From Archilochus colubris (Eukaryota; Chordata; Aves; Apodiformes; Trochilidae), in NCBI GenBank assembly GCA_023079485.1, contig CM041090.1:9298519-9362518 (forward strand): a DNA stretch of 64,000 nucleotides, given 5' to 3'. The position numbers and the translations under genes are program-made. How positions within the stretch are numbered: position 1 is the first letter of the stretch; each line of letters starts with the position of its first letter. The notes under the pieces are model-generated. The model did not search any database. It was given only the letters and a program-made list of their open reading frames with translations, and had not been told where the DNA came from. This document shows positions 22,658 to 37,480 of this stretch, piece after piece.

Positions 22658-25600
22658 CTGAAAGACACATATAATTTATACAGGCACTGAGCTCCACCCT
22701 CTGCCTCCTCTCTGTGGGGAAGAGTCTGCCTACGGCCGAGAAGGAAGCATCTGCAATGGCAGAGATGAGAGTAAAGCTGCAGTTACCACATCTTTCCCTG
22801 TGGCTTTAGCCCCTCTCACAATTTCTTATTGTCCCAATACTGCCCTGCCAGATTCCTGGGTTGATTTTCCCATGTTCGCAGTTTTCCTTTATTTACCACC
22901 TTTTTCACCTATTCAGTTAGTGGGTGTATTTTCAGTAGCTTTTACATTCTCCCATATAATATTCTTCCACATAAAATTCTTCCACTCCAGAAAAAAAAAA
23001 CAAAGGAGGGGATAGACAAATCCTACCTGATAAAATTTATGACAAGAGACCAGCCACTTCTGAATGCTCTTTTCAGCCCTTACAAGGACAGGGACTTGTT
23101 TTAATTTAATATATCATTGGGAATCTTTCTGCCAAGTAGTAAATCAAGTCTCTTCACTTTGAAGTACCTACTGGCCAACACAGAGATGGTGGTGAAACTA
23201 AAACAAATATTGGTAGAAAGGGAAATCTGCATACTTTCTGGGCAGTTCATCTTATAAGAAGGACTTGATAACCAGACATCTCTAAGCTTCCCATTCTGCT
23301 CCCCCATTAGCTTACTGGTGGGTCCTAGGGCTTCCTCTCCCATGTCTACTGGACTGGTGAGAGACAACTGGGTGTCTGTCAGGACACTGTTCTAGGCAAT
23401 ATACCTTATATACCAATATATACACATATATATGTATGTGTACACTCATATACACCTTATATACCAATATACACACCTGAAATTTCATACTGGATGTCAT
23501 GCAGACCCTTGGAAAAAGCCTGGAGGACACCATAGGTTTGCAGGAAGATGCATCCTCACAGGGGAACAGTAATATCAGATATCCTGGGGATAATATCAGA
23601 TAGTGCAAAGCCTCACCAAACAACCAGTAGACACCTTATTCTGATGGAAAGAGAGAGTGTCAAGGGTTAATTTTCACCAAATAGGGAAAAGGAGTTTGGG
23701 TTTTGGTAAGGGAAGAGAAAAAAAAAATGTAATCACAATAACTGTTTCGGAAAATAGGTTTACCTAAAATCTTTGGCTTTAGATCTTTCCTGAAACTCAG
23801 AAGCACACCTTTAAACCACTTTTTAAACTATTTTCCAGAAGGAACTGTCACCAACTGAGGAGCAGTTCTAGTCAGATGCTCCTTGGTTATGAAAATGACA
23901 ACCAAAATCTTCCACTGAGAGTGCCCAAAACATCTTCTGTGGCTCAGACTGCAGCCACTGTGGTAGTGATAAGGACTCGATAGAGCCTGCCCCAAGCATC
24001 AGAGGGAGCCCTTGAATGATTAGGTTCCCATCTTTGAAATACTAAAAGGAAAGATATCTCAAATGAAAGTGTTGTATAGGTGCAGAAAAGCAAATGGCAC
24101 CTACAAAACTCCCAGTACCCTAAGCCAGACTCATCAGAAAGCATCCTGGGTTAACCATGCAAGTCTTGCATTCCTGCAAGTAAGGGTTTGATAGCCTCAC
24201 CTGGGCATTTCTACAGGAGCAACCAAGTCTGCAGTGCAAACCTTCTCCATACTTCCTTAGACATAGGAGTCTGTAGCATCCCATTTCCAGAGATAAGGAA
24301 AAAAGCAGAGAAAAAAGAAAAAACCCTCCTTTTCATTCTGAAGTTTTGGGGTTTCTCCTTTACAGTGCTGTTGCAGCTTTTATCACACTTTCTGCTGCCA
24401 TAGTGCACGGAGACACCAAAATAAGAGGCTGGCAAATTTATCTCCTAAAAAGAAGGAAAATGGAAAAGCAGTCAGATTATAATGAACTCCAGTCAAAGGG
24501 GGTTTTGTATGCCTGGAAACCCATTAAAACCAGAACAGCTGCACCAGGGAGACCCAGGGCTTAATGGAACAGCAAAGAAGGAAAAAAAAAAAAAAAATCT
24601 CCCAGAATGTCTTCAAATCAAGGTGTAAGCGTTATTTTGGAGAGCTATGGAACTGGTTTTTCCAAGATTGCCTCCAACAAGTTTACTGTTTCCAGTAAAT
24701 TAGTGTGGCCAAAATACATAAAATATTTTTGGTTGCTTGTCAACAAGCACACTGACAATTCCCACATCCATTTCCTCCTGGAATTGAGGGAGATGGGCTA
24801 TGTAATGTCAGGCCTTACTACAGACATAAAAAATGCACAGCATGGGGAAAATAAGACAAAGATCAACTGCATAAAGAATGAATAAAAAAACCAACAACCT
24901 AAAAGCTTAAAGTCAAGAGGTCATGGCACAACGCATTAATGAGCCTATAGAACAAAATTCTATTTATTTTCTGAATTATAGTGAGAAAGTACTCAGAACA
25001 ACAAAGAGGAACTCAAGAAGAAGCCTGTGCAGCTTTGTGGAGTTTTCTTTTTATGCCAGGCAGTGGCAATGGGAGATGCGAGTCTTCTTCTCCTTGCCTT
25101 ATAAATCAGTATAAATCAGTATAAATCAGTAGCTGAAAGATTATAACAAACTGAAAAAATAATTATCTACAGCTGGGCTCAAACAAAAAAAAAATTTCTC
25201 AGAAACTGAGAAAAAAAGTCTTCTATTTCCCTAGCTCAACCCCAAACTAATTTTTCTTATATCTGCAAATATATTATTTTTTGCAAATATAATATATTTT
25301 TTGCACTGCAAAAATATCCAGACAGAAAAAAAAATATAAAAAAGAAATTAAATTAAATTAAACTAGAAGTTATAAAGCAAAGCTTCAGAAACACCAGATC
25401 TGGGGACCTTTCAAAACAGAAATTTTTAATTTGGAATAAAAAGCTTTCTAATTTTTCAGATGTCTCCTATCTCTCCTCTCTCCTCTCCCCCACCCCAGCT
25501 AACTTGAAAATTTTTTAGATCTTTGAATGCTTTTGAAACAACAATTTTCAGCACACGTGATGTTAATCAGAACAAAACACCAAGTGATCTGTCTCAGCAG

Positions 25601-28600
25601 CAGCCAGGTGAGAGCACCATTTGTAAATGAACCATCCCTCTGTCTATCAAGATTAAATCCTGCTTCAGAAAAGTAAAAGGTGCTGTATCCTATCTCCTAA
25701 ACCACTGCAATCTTAAATAAGCATATCAGACAGGAAAGCCAGCAGCACTGGCTCTTTTCCTTGGCCAGACTAAGAGCTACTAATTTCCTTAGCCACTTTG
25801 CAGGTGTGGTTGTAAGGATGGCAAGATAGAGATCTTTACAGCTTCAAGATGGGAGGAAGCTGCTTATTACTTACCTGGGGTATCTGAGGACTGGAGGATT
25901 ATCTTTCCAAGACACGTCAATGGAAAGCCACACACTGAAACCCACTGTGTTTATGTTTAGGAATCGTTCTTTTATTTTAAACTGAGTGATTGCAGAGCAT
26001 CGAAGTGAAATAATTGAGTGAGGTATTTCAGGGTTGTGCCACTCAGTCCAGTTTCTGAGACCTTTATCTTCAAATCTTCTTCAAATAGTCTGACACTGAT
26101 GTCAGTGTGGGATTGCTTGAGTTAGGTAGAGTTAGGTAAGAATCACACTTCACCACTTGGCTGACAGGAAGACCTGATTTATGCTTATGGTATTTAGTTT
26201 CAAACTGTCAAGAGGAGGGTTTCTTTCTTAGTTTCCACCAGATTTGATTTTGATTTTTCAAATGAAGAGAATAACTTGTTTTCTCATATTGTTTTCCACT
26301 CCGTGACTATAAGCTCTCTGGGACAAGATGTACTAAGGATGTGTTTGCAACCGTATGTTATCATACTGGAAGAGGAATTAAAAAAACAAAGGTTACTGTA
26401 ATTGTCTGGCAGACAGAGCAGTATTTCTTTTCTAACCCTGGTGCTGTGTCAAGTCCTCTTTAAGCCCTCTATGTTATTTTATTCAAGGATCTATCTTTAC
26501 CTGAGCACAACCCCTATATGTTGGCTCAGAAAGGGATAAAAAAATATACAAGGGTTTATTTTGAATAATAATCAAGTCTTCAAGTGTTCAATTTATTCAT
26601 TCCTGGCAGTAACTCATCCTCTAAGTAGCTCTACAACATTAGCAGAGATCCTCACTGTGTTGGTATAGTTACTGGGTGTGCTTTTTACATGAAGCCAACC
26701 AATGTGGCTTCAAGAAAGCCACAGAGAGAGGGCAAAGAAATACATAAACAGCCAGTTCAGGGTGGACAGAATACATCCAACAATATCACCATCAGCTTTG
26801 CCTTTGTAGCAAGCATCCTGATCACCAAGAAGTGAGTCCTGGCACAGAATCCTTGGTAAATATCTTAAAATGTTCAGGTCTTATAAATATCTGAGGATGA
26901 AGCTTCATATTGCAACAAAACTCATCTAAGAGCTTGATGTCAGTAAAAAAGGAGGTCTTGTTCCTATCCCAGTTCTGCCCCTACCCCACAGGGTTGGCTC
27001 TGGCACTCTTCTGCCCAAACACTAAGTTTATTTAAGGAGCTGAAGCACTAGACAATGACTCTTCCTTTCCCTGAGGAATTTCCAGGACTGTGCTTCTATA
27101 GTGGCATGTAGCCATTACCTCAGTTTACCAGAACATCCAAACTCACCTTGAGTTCAGTAGAGGGCACCTGATTTGGGCAAATAGCCAAAATTGTTCCTAA
27201 GAGCTGCCTAAGGCATTGACTCAGAAGCTTTCCACTACTTTCTCGGTATGGTTCTTTAAAAGTTATTGCAAGGCTGTCAAAATTGAAAACTGAATTTTTA
27301 TATATATATATGTATATTTTTTTTTTTAATCTCTAGACTTCAAGGTATTGTAACAATTTAAAACAGAATACCTAGAGTTTGACTTAGCCATTAGAGCTGT
27401 TATGAGTTATAAGCCTTGCAAGCTTATTTGCACCAATTAGGAACCTGTGATTCACTCCTAACAGCAGACAACTATTTCATAAGGACCTCGTGGGCTCTAC
27501 ATAGTCATGAGGATTTTAATATAAAAGCTCCTTGTGCATTGAGACTTATCCCCATAGAACATATTTCTGATGAGAAAAAAGAAATTTATTAGATATGTGA
27601 TATGAAATTTATTAGATATGTGTCTGTTCTTCCAGTCCATTTGGACCATTCTGGTGACAAAAAGAAATCAGAAAGTTTTCCTAATGGTGTAACTGAAAAT
27701 TCACTTTGCTGAAAGCAACTTTCTGTCACCTACTCCCTTTAATCTCATGTGGATGGCTGACAGATGGGAGCAGAAAGCCCAAGGCTTGGAACACACTGAG
27801 TGTCTCAGTTGGACTGAGGAAAAGTCCCTCAGCCCCTCCCAAGGCAGAGTCATCCATGGAGCCTGATGCTATTTCTGAACATCTTTGTGAATGCACATTA
27901 GGTCTGTTTTAATTCTTCTTCAAGCAGCGAATAAAACATAACACCTGACTGCAATTTTAGATGCTTTCATTCTAGAAGAAAAAAAATTTCACAGGCACAG
28001 ATCTTTTTTAACCTTTTCATTCATAGAGTACCCTGGCACTTCTGAAGCTCTTAAGGTTTTTGCACAATGCTTTTTGAAATCTTAGAGTCCAGAATAGAAA
28101 CTCATCTCAAAGCCAATAGAATTTTATAGCCTTCAGCATCTCAGTGAACTCAGTTGCTTTTAACCTTAGGCCTCCAGCACTCATGGTTTATGTGGCAAGT
28201 GAGACATGATATGGCCAACAAGCCAGAAAGCTTTTTGTGTAGGTCATGAGAAAGGCATTGAGAGGAACATTAAAATAAGCTGCCTACACTGCCTCCTTTG
28301 CCAGAGCATCCAGATCTATATGCCAGAGGTCCAAAATGTGATCTCCTGGGCCCAGCCAGGGAGAGTCCAGGCTGGAGGAGCTGCAGTTTCTTGGGGACTG
28401 TAACTTCCAGGGGTAGAGATCTGATGGCAGACTAGATTTCTGAGGGTGACCTCTCCCATAAATACCTTCAGGAACCAAACCTCACCCACACCCTAAGCAA
28501 CCCAGCAGAGCATAAACAAGTGGTGGTGCCTTCGCTGCAATACATTCGATGGGGATTCTGCAATCTGTCCCCATGCAACAGCTCTCTTGCAAAGGGGCAG

Positions 28601-29937
28601 AGACCCTTGCCTTGCATGATTCAAAACCCACTAATTGTTGGTCTTTCCTGCTGTGTGCTCACACACATACTGAATGCATTTGTCAGCCAGGCACCAAGGA
28701 GCAAGCTGGCAACCACAAAAAGGTAGTAAGGTAATATGTCTGGTGACTTGCCTGCACCAGTGCTGGGAACTGGAATGTTCATCCCACAGAGGAAATTAGG
28801 TTGGCACACTTCCCCTCACCCTTCCCAAAAAGCCTTCACTCACGTAGATATGAAAGATTTTGAAACATTTCTGGCCTGGTGCCTCAGCTCACATGCCAGG
28901 ACCCTGCCCACATAGCTGTTTTGCTACCACGCAGTCCCCTGGGCAGGTTAGGAACTTGGAAGCTGAGAGCTTTAGGAAGCTGGAAGCAAAGGAATGGGCC
29001 AACAGCTGAAGGACATCTCAATGGGTAGCTCATCCCACTGCCAAACAGCCCAGGGGGTAGCCCCTGGTAAATGGGAGAAGGCAGCAGTGCCACAGCATCA
29101 CAAAGTGGTGGGTGGCCTGTGGAACAGGCCAGGTGGGTTCACAAGGTTGGTGGCAGCATGACAACTTTCCAAGCAGGTTTCCATGAAGCTGGAGAACCAG
29201 CCAACCCAGCAATACAGAACCTAATCAACATTTTTCAAAGGAGAAGTGTTGCGACATGAAATTTGTGATCAGCTCCACTCATAAGGTATCATTTCCTCAC
29301 GGATGGTACAGCTGTGAATGGGAAGTACCTGACTGCTGGTAACACACCTCATATTTCTTCCTCCTCCTCAGACTTAACACACAAACACCTGACAACATGG
29401 GCAGATATGTAGAGCACAGAATGCCTTGTGCAACGACTGCATGTCCTTGCTTAGAGGAAAATGAGGAGAGAGGAAATTACCATTAAAATGTTCCTTTTCC
29501 CTGTTCCATTTGAATACTCCTTGGCTCTGTTGTAAATTCTCTGCATATTAAGATAGTGAATGATTTGTAGTGCTGTGGGAAAACAGTCTGCGGAGGCTTA
29601 AGGATTCCATGTGCACATCAATATGATTGTATTGATTTATTAACAACTTGCACTCACTTTATATAGAGTAGTCTTGTTTACACCATCTTATCATGCAGGT
29701 GGCTTTGTATTCCAATTACACATACCATTCTCACGGAAAGATTCTTCTCACATAATTATTTTCCTCTTCTGTTGCCAATTAAGTTATCTCTTTCCCAGTA
29801 GCTCATTCTCAGAAAGCCTCTAACTAGGCCTCAATAACCATTAACCCAATGTGGCCTGAAGTAAGTCAGGATTGCTCACAACCTGTATATTTCTGAACTG
29901 CTTCCTCAACATAGTGTGAAATGAAAATACCAACAGC
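22658..29937. other. Intergenic stretch, no gene seen
   Basis: Low-GC DNA. Contains a TATA-rich patch around 23399-23480 in which ACCTTATATACCAATATA occurs twice, three copies of TATAAATCAG at 25099-25129, and a TATATATA run near 27300. Short ORFs here lack splice context and family similarity. Confidence 0.5.
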
Positions 29938-30183
29938 CAGTTCATCTGAGATGAGGGAAACTGCAGCAACTGAGAGGAAAGACCAACAACAAATGTTATA
30001 AAAAATGATCATGATTCTATTGTTATAGAATATTACTGGCCCTTCCTCCAAATCATTATTCAGTTCACCTGAGATCAAAGAAACTGCATCAACTGAGAGG
30101 AAAGACAAACAACAAATGCTATAAAATTTTTCCATGATTCTATTGTTATAGAATATTACTGGCCCTTCCTCCAAATCATTATC
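29938..30183. repeat. Tandem duplication, period ~123 bp
   Basis: Two head-to-tail copies (29938-30060, 30061-30183) share long identical blocks such as TCTATTGTTATAGAATATTA and GGCCCTTCCTCCAAATCATT. The period is a multiple of 3, so the minus strand stays open with a duplicated ~41-residue segment. No sign that it is a gene. Confidence 0.9.
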
Positions 30184-32701
30184 ATTGGAAAACATCCCTT
30201 TCAGACACCTTTCATTTATCAACCCCAGCATTGCACCAGACCCCATCAATGCCCAGAGGAATTACTGTATTTCCCCCTGACTCTCTGTACCAGGGGACAC
30301 GGAACTTTACCCATGGTCATCAGAGCACCAAAAGGTGCAGTAGTCATAGCATGGGTCAGAAATGTGTTCCACCCTCTAAATTCTTGAAGATGCTTCTTCT
30401 TCCACACAGGACATTGTCTGCCCTTATGTGGCTCTGAATCAAATGAAATGAATGGTTGTATTACATTATTATGAGATGCTGCTAAATGCTGTTCATTTGT
30501 CCCCAGCAAAACAAGCTTCAGCTCTGTGGGGAACAACCTGGGAGTCAGAGAGTTAATTAATGGTTTCAGTCAGCATCAGAGAGAATCTGTAAGAAGAAGT
30601 GAGCAGGGCAGCTTAATTTTCATTCAGTGTACTAGTCTATATTAATGACTTCAACAGAATATATTACACTATCTATTGCAAAACCAAGAAGTAAAGATAC
30701 TGTAAAGCTGTTCAGTGCTTTCCTAAATGGGAAAATTCTGAAAGGTCAAAGTTGACTGTTTGCTTTTGGAAAAAGATGTGCTGAAAAGATTCAGAGTTAT
30801 CTTCCTGACCTGCAGATACTGGTAATTCAGTGGCAGGTTTTGTGGTTAGTACCAGCTTTTCTTCAACCCATTTAGTAGATAATCTCATGCATTTTAGGAA
30901 GTTGAAGGCTTTGATTTTCTCATACATTTGCACATGTTCTTCTCAGGAATGGTCTGACATTAAGGGCGTAATTCACAGTTAAAGTGTCACCTCAGCTGCA
31001 CACATGTTTGATGAATTGCAGCACATCCAAACAACAGCCAAAGGAATATGCATGAAACATCAGCCCAGTCTCCCCTCCCTGCTCCCCACAAAAACCAAAC
31101 ATACTCATACTTTTACTCATAGGCTTAATTATTGTTTAAGCTCATGTCCCTTTATTTCTGTTTTTTCGTTTGTGTTGGTGTTCATGTAGTCTTCTTAGAT
31201 TGCATGGGGTTTTTTTCTAAGCAAGGTCTACAACTTACATGGAAACTTTTGTCACTTAGCAAAAGGGGGTTCACTTCTCTGTTGGCTTTTCACAATGCTA
31301 CAATAAATTCTATTTCTGATCCTTGAAACTCTTATTACAGCTAAACCATCTCTTTTCCTGCCTACATCTTCCTTTGACATTGTGACCCCCGACTTTTCTC
31401 AGCCTCCACACCACATTTCCCTCCCACATGATAGTTAAATTTAAACACAGAGGGAATTACTGTCTCTTAAGTGTAGTTCAGTCAGACACTAGGATCACAA
31501 TTCAGGAATTACTGAGAAAAATTAATGCATTGTATACATCAGACTAATTAACCATAGCTGGCCTTAGCTTTAAGAATCTCCTTTTCTTCCATGCATCCAT
31601 CTTTTTTTATTACATCTCAAACATATATTAGGAGTCTGTAGCTGACCAATACCTACAGGCAGTAATGTCTATGTGCTTTATAGCATAAAAAGGTTCACAT
31701 GAAGAGACCAGCTACTTTTATTATTTCAAGAAGACTCTGTAGTCTAATAGGGGGAGAAACTAAACACTCTTGGTACCTCTTCCAACAAACAGGGGCTAAG
31801 GGAGCTTCCCAGAAGATACATTGCACATGACAACACACAAAAGCTTTCTCAGAAGGAGGCTGATTCCAGGGCCTGGGCTTCACAAAACCACAAGGGAAAC
31901 AAACACACCCTGCTCCTTCTTCACACCTTTCTTCCCTGAGCAAACATTCTGCAAGCAGTTCCTGGAGACCAACTATGAATGATTTCCTCAGCCAGTTTAC
32001 ATTTCTTCTTCACGTTCTTAGAGGCCCTGGCCCTTCATTTGCATCTCATCTGTGTCAGTGGGTTTCAGCCTTTCCTGTTTATAGTTTATAAACTCTCATG
32101 GCAGCAGTGCCATTAGGATAATTACAGTTGTGACAGAACTCCCTTGCACACTAACAAGAGAGATATTGTGTCTTAGATAATGAGGTCTGCAATTTCCCAG
32201 ATTTGCAGAACAAGGACAAATTGTTTTGGCAATGTGCCTGATTTACTCCCAAATTTGCCTGTACCCCCTGCTCTGACTCCTCTGCTGTTCTGCGTCACTG
32301 TTCCACACCACTTTCTGCTTCAGGATCTTCTTCCCCTAAGGTGAACCATAGAATTCCACCTTCTGCAAAAATCCCCATGCTAAGGCCACCACCAGCAGTA
32401 GAGAATTCTTCCAGTTAATTACAGAAGAAATGGGGAGGAGGAAAAGGCAGGAATAATGGGCTAAAATCCTATTCAACTGTTCCTAAATATATATGACAGC
32501 AAATACTTCTAAATTTGTGTTACACTGCAAGTAACAAGAGGAAACAGAAGTTAATTTGCTACTTATAAGTGTGTTCTGGTCTTCTGAACCCACCCTCTCT
32601 GCTCTTGCTGTCTCTTCAGGGGAGTCACATACTCCAGGCATCTCTGCTCTGCTCCAGTCTGTGAGATCTGACAGTCCAGGTTTTATTTAACGCTTAAGCC
32701 T
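30184..32701. other. Intergenic stretch, nothing recognised
   Basis: Unique-looking sequence between the tandem duplication and the next CR1. Confidence 0.5.
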
Positions 32702-33357
32702 CATAGAATCATAGAATTGGCTGGGTTGGAAGGGACCTCAGAGATCAAGTCTAACCCTTGATCCACTCCCGCTGCGGTTCCCAGCCCATGGCACTGAGTG
32801 CCACGTCCAGTCTCTTTTTAAATATCTCCAGACACGGAGAATCCACTACTTCCCTGGGCAGTCCATTCCAATGCCTGATCACCCTCTCCGTAAAGAAATT
32901 CTTTCTAATATCCAACCTAAACCTCCCCTGGCACAACTTGAGACCCTGCCCTCTTGTCTTGCTGAGAGTTGCCTGGGAAAAGAGCCCAAACCCCCCTGGC
33001 TCCAACCTCCTTTCAGGGAGTTGTAGAGAGTGATGAGGTCTCCCCTGAGCCTCCTCTTCTCCAGCCTGAACACCCCCAGATCCCTCAGCCTCTCCTCATA
33101 GGGTCTGTGCTCAAGTCCCTTCACCAGCCTGGTTGCCCTCCTTTGGACCCGCTCCAGGACCTCGATATCTTTCCTAAAGTGAGGGGCCCAGAACTGGACA
33201 CAGGACTCAAGCTGTGGCCACACCAGGGCTGAGTACAGGGACAGAATCCCTTCCCTGGACCTGCTGGCCACACTGTTCCTGATCCAGGCCAGGATGCCAT
33301 TGGCCTTCTTGGCCACCTGGGCACACTGCTGGCTCATGTCCAGCTTCCTGTCAACCC
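32702..33357 (-). mobile_element. CR1 LINE, 5'-truncated
   Basis: Minus-strand CR1 with its 3' tail at 32702 (TCATAGAATCATAGAATTGG). The C-terminal RT region is open in two overlapping frames (32751-33005, 32879-33337), so one frameshift is present. Closely similar to the copies at 8709 and 54969. Confidence 0.93.
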
Positions 33358-36300
33358 AGAAATCATGTCACATGCCAGGCCAGATTCACACAACCATTTC
33401 ATCAAATCACCACATTGACCCCAAATTTTTACTGAAGCCTCAGAATATTCCGAGCCAAGCTTTGTAAACCTAATAACTCTAAATATGACTTCACCATGCA
33501 CTTAGATTGAAGAGATGGCCATCAAAACAGGTCTGCTACAAGTGAACTCCTGGTCCAAACAGAATCAGTGGCAAAGCTATCAGTAAGAAATAGGCATCTT
33601 AAAACAGGAGCATCTGAGGCTTAGGCACTAAGAAATAGGCATCTTAAAACAGAGGGTGATCTCAAGACAAAGCAGGACAGCTGGCTTAAAAAAAGTGTTG
33701 CCACTTCCTAATGTTCTAACAACAGAAACAAAGCATCTTACACTCCAAGAGGCTGACAAATCATTGCCAGACATTTATCTTATCTATAAAATCTTAATCT
33801 ACCCTACTCTTAGGATGTTAGCATGATGCCTGCTGCTCAAGGCTCAGTCATTATTTTACAGAAGAAAGAGGGCACCACAACACTGCATGAGATCCTGCAG
33901 CCTTTCGATGTGCCCCCAGCCTGATACCAGATTTGCAGAGGCACATTCTGTACCTTTACACAACTGTTTCTCTGTTGCTATGGCTGCATGTTATGAAACT
34001 CCTGAACCACAGCAGCTTTTGGCACAGCTCTCCTGAGCAGGTGTGTTGTGCACAGCATTCTTCAGGACGAGCAAGGATTTTTGTTGCTCCCAGGAGCTGC
34101 AGTTTATTTTGCTCTGAGCTCCATAAAGCCCCAAGTTTCCTCTGCTCCACAGAGCCAAAGCACACCCAGATGTACAAAGACAGGAAAAGAGATGGAGGGC
34201 AATAACTAAAGTTTAGGATGAGTCCAGCATCACTGAATTTTGGAATCTTTGATTTGCAACAATTTAAGATAAAGCTTTCCATCTGAGCGTGCTCCCAAAT
34301 GAAGGCATCTGGAGAAGAAACTAAAGGGCTAAAAACATTTCTGATGTATTCCAAAAAGGTACAGGACACTAAGAAGCGGGTGCTCTGGATAAAGTATCTT
34401 CCCAAAACATTCCTCCAACCAAGCTGCTAATTTTGCTGTAGCAGCTCCTTAGATAACAGCACCTGGCTGGGAGAATTTGGGAATTTAGGATTACTGAGGG
34501 CTTTCCCGAGAGATGCTTTACTGCCTTAAGACACAGTGACACCGTGTGGCCAGTGGCACATCCCTGGCACTACATGGGAGTAGGAAGGGCAGTGAACAAT
34601 TTATCTTTTTTCTTTTTTGGTTAGGTTTGGGTTTCTTGGGGGTTTTTGGGTTTTTTGTTTGTTTGTTTGTTGTTTGGTTTTTGGGTTTTGTTTAGGTTTA
34701 GGTGTTTGTTTTGATTTCTTTTTAATTTATTACATTTATCTCAGGGAGGTTCAGAGGCAACTCTACTGACTGGTGAAAGTAAACTTGAATAGAACAAATG
34801 TCATATGAACAGGAATATGCGACCAAATCCAATGACTTCAGCATGTCTTCAAAAGTCTGATGTTTGCCAAAATGTCCTCTGAAAAGACACCTGCAAAATC
34901 AGCAAGTAAATATCTATAGCACAGTTTGCATAGATGCAAAACATTAAATTCAGATGGTAGATACAAGCAACTGGTACAACTACTCCTCCACTTTCTTCAC
35001 AAAAAAGTGCACCTACAAGTATCCATGGTTTAATTCTGCAGTGATATCACAAAAATTACAATTGACAATGGATAGATTTTTGCCTTGCTTTCATAGCTTG
35101 CTTGCCTTTCAAGTATACGAAGATGCCTCCATTTTTGTTTTTACAGACATTTCTAAGGAAATTATTTTAATTCTCGAGTGGAAATATTGCTGCTAGAAAT
35201 GTTCTCAGTAGTTGTCACCAATAGCTCTGTGTTATATAATATGATGAGTGATGGGATGAATCACCTCTCCCAGCACAGTTCTTTATCTCCAGATCAAGTA
35301 CTGCACATTCAAAAGGTACAGGATGGTAAAGATGAGCGAACTTCTTTGAAACAGAGACACAGAGACAGGGACACAGGCAGATGAAAACTGAATACAGATT
35401 TCTTATGTACCCCTCAAACAGGAAGAGAATAATACATTAAATAAGCTCTTCACAGAGAATGTATTCACTCACTCCTACATCCAAAAAAATTATTGCACAG
35501 TAAGAAATGCATATTTTGAGGCAGGGTTAAGAATATCTTTGTCACAAGAGGAGAAAGCAAGGGAAAATACAACAAACATGACTTTTAGTTGCATAGACTA
35601 AGCCAATAAGTCAATTTTCCTTTCATAAGTCAATTGCTAAGTCAATATTCCACAAAATTGCCTTTTTCATTGACTAGTTAGATAAAATGCTGCTTTTTGT
35701 TGAGTATTACATTCCAGGTGAGCAATTTTTTTCAACACTATCCAAGTGCAGCTGAATTTAAACTCAATAGGTTAGTTTGAAAAGGGATGCAACAGGATTT
35801 TTACCTACCTACATAACAGTTTCATGTATATACATAGGAGCTTAGAGCCCAGGAAGCAGGTGAGGAAAATTAATGACCTGACCCCTCAAATTTTGTCATT
35901 GACTACTGAGATTATGCTGCCCTCTTGTCACCTGTAAATTTTACTTTACTACAGCAGTTTTTTCCCTGGATTGGGAGAACACTGCACAGGTCCCCCAGGT
36001 ATACCAGCACAATGACCATGCTTTGAGCAGCTGAGTCCTTTATTATATTCAAATCTATGTTTTTCCTCCCTAAATTCCTTACCTGTGACTCACCAGGCTG
36101 CTCCCTTCAATGTCACTGTCATTGCCCACGGAAGTGCTGTCCATGGAGTAGGGATTGGAGGCAGTCTTGGAGGACAGATGAAACCCATAGTTTAAAGGAG
36201 GTTTCTAATAAAGGCCACAGGCTGTCCTGCTGCTGCCAAGAGAATCATCCACACTGAAAAGCAAAACAGACACTTAGCTAGCATTTGAATATGACAGCAA

Positions 36301-37373
36301 ACACTGGAAAATTGCATACATTTTACGGCTGGGAAGGGGAATGATTACAGATGATTATATGGTTTTGCATATGGATGATAAAATTTTTCCTCCCCATCTT
36401 CCCAAGTGTAAAGCTTGTGTATATATGGTAGAATTGCTTGAAAAAACAATGTGTTATGGCTGGCCATATTCTGAATCTAAATGGGGTTGCTCCATCTGGT
36501 CAAATTAAATAAAACATCTGCATGTCAAAGCAGTCACACTGTTCCCTTGGAACATTGCAGACTCCAGTTGCTGTGACTGCTTACACACCACTTGGGAATA
36601 CCTAGAAAAAGCTTGGTATGGGAACCCCTCTGCTATTAACACCCCAGTTCCTTCCTTACACCTCAACTATGTCTGTGTCCATCTGTGTTCACTCCCAAGA
36701 CACTTCAGGAGTGAAGACATGGAATCAAGCCTTGAAATGCTGATGACCCAAAATGCTCGTGCAAGGGAAGAACAGGGATGTGTCAAGGTGCAAGCAGTTT
36801 TGTGAGCTCTGAGCTAACAGGGCAGTTGATTTCAGCTCAGATCTGTGTTTGGGAGAGTCCACAGGAGCCATGCATTGCTAAAAGGTTTCCTCAACACATC
36901 TGACTGGGGACAAACCATCAGTTTCACTACCAACCTCCCAAACCACTGGCTTCATCTCCCTAATCCTTGTATGCCAAAGTAAAGCAAGGCATCCTGCATT
37001 TAGACTGACTGGATTTCCCAGTGCACGATGTATTTTCTCCAGGATTTGGCACAGCAGAATGAGAGTTCCCAGCCAGACACAGAGTTAATGATAAAGGTAA
37101 GAAGGGATTCTATTTCCCTGCAGGAATCCCTGCCATGGCAACATTGGCATTCTTAAATCCCAGCTCCAGGCACACACATATTTTATATGTAGATAAAATC
37201 CATCTCTACAAGAAGAACTGAAGAGCCCCTCTGCCCTGAAGCAAATAGCATCTTCAGATCATTTGAATATATAATCTGCTTCCTGTTACAATAATGCACC
37301 AGGCTCTTCCTTCTCTGGTCCAGTCTGCTCCCAGAATGGACTCAGGTTAGAAGAGCAGTCAGGGGGCTCACAA
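33358..37373. other. Intergenic stretch, no gene seen
   Basis: Contains two copies of TAAGAAATAGGCATCTTAAA (near 33585 and 33629) and a G/T-rich low-complexity patch at 34612-34720. No host exon recognised. Confidence 0.5.
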
Positions 37374-37480
37374 AGAATCATAGAATCATAGAATTAGCCG
37401 GGTTGGAAGGGACCTCAGAGATCATCTAGTCCAACCCTCGACCCACCGGAGCAGTTGCTAGACCATGGCACTGAGTGCCA
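37374..37480 (-). mobile_element. Short CR1 3' end
   Basis: About 107 bp from the AATCATAGAATCATAGAATT tail to ATGGCACTGAGTGCC, minus orientation. Nearly the same as the fragment at 59227-59332, with the same 5' truncation zone. Confidence 0.9.

Noticed and set aside
29866..30249. 127-codon ORF with an internal repeat
   Set aside because: The repeat is a 123-bp DNA duplication; there is no splice context or similarity.
34612..34720. G/T-rich patch as interstitial telomere repeat
   Set aside because: TTAGGG-like units are not regular; it is low-complexity GTTT/GGTTT sequence.
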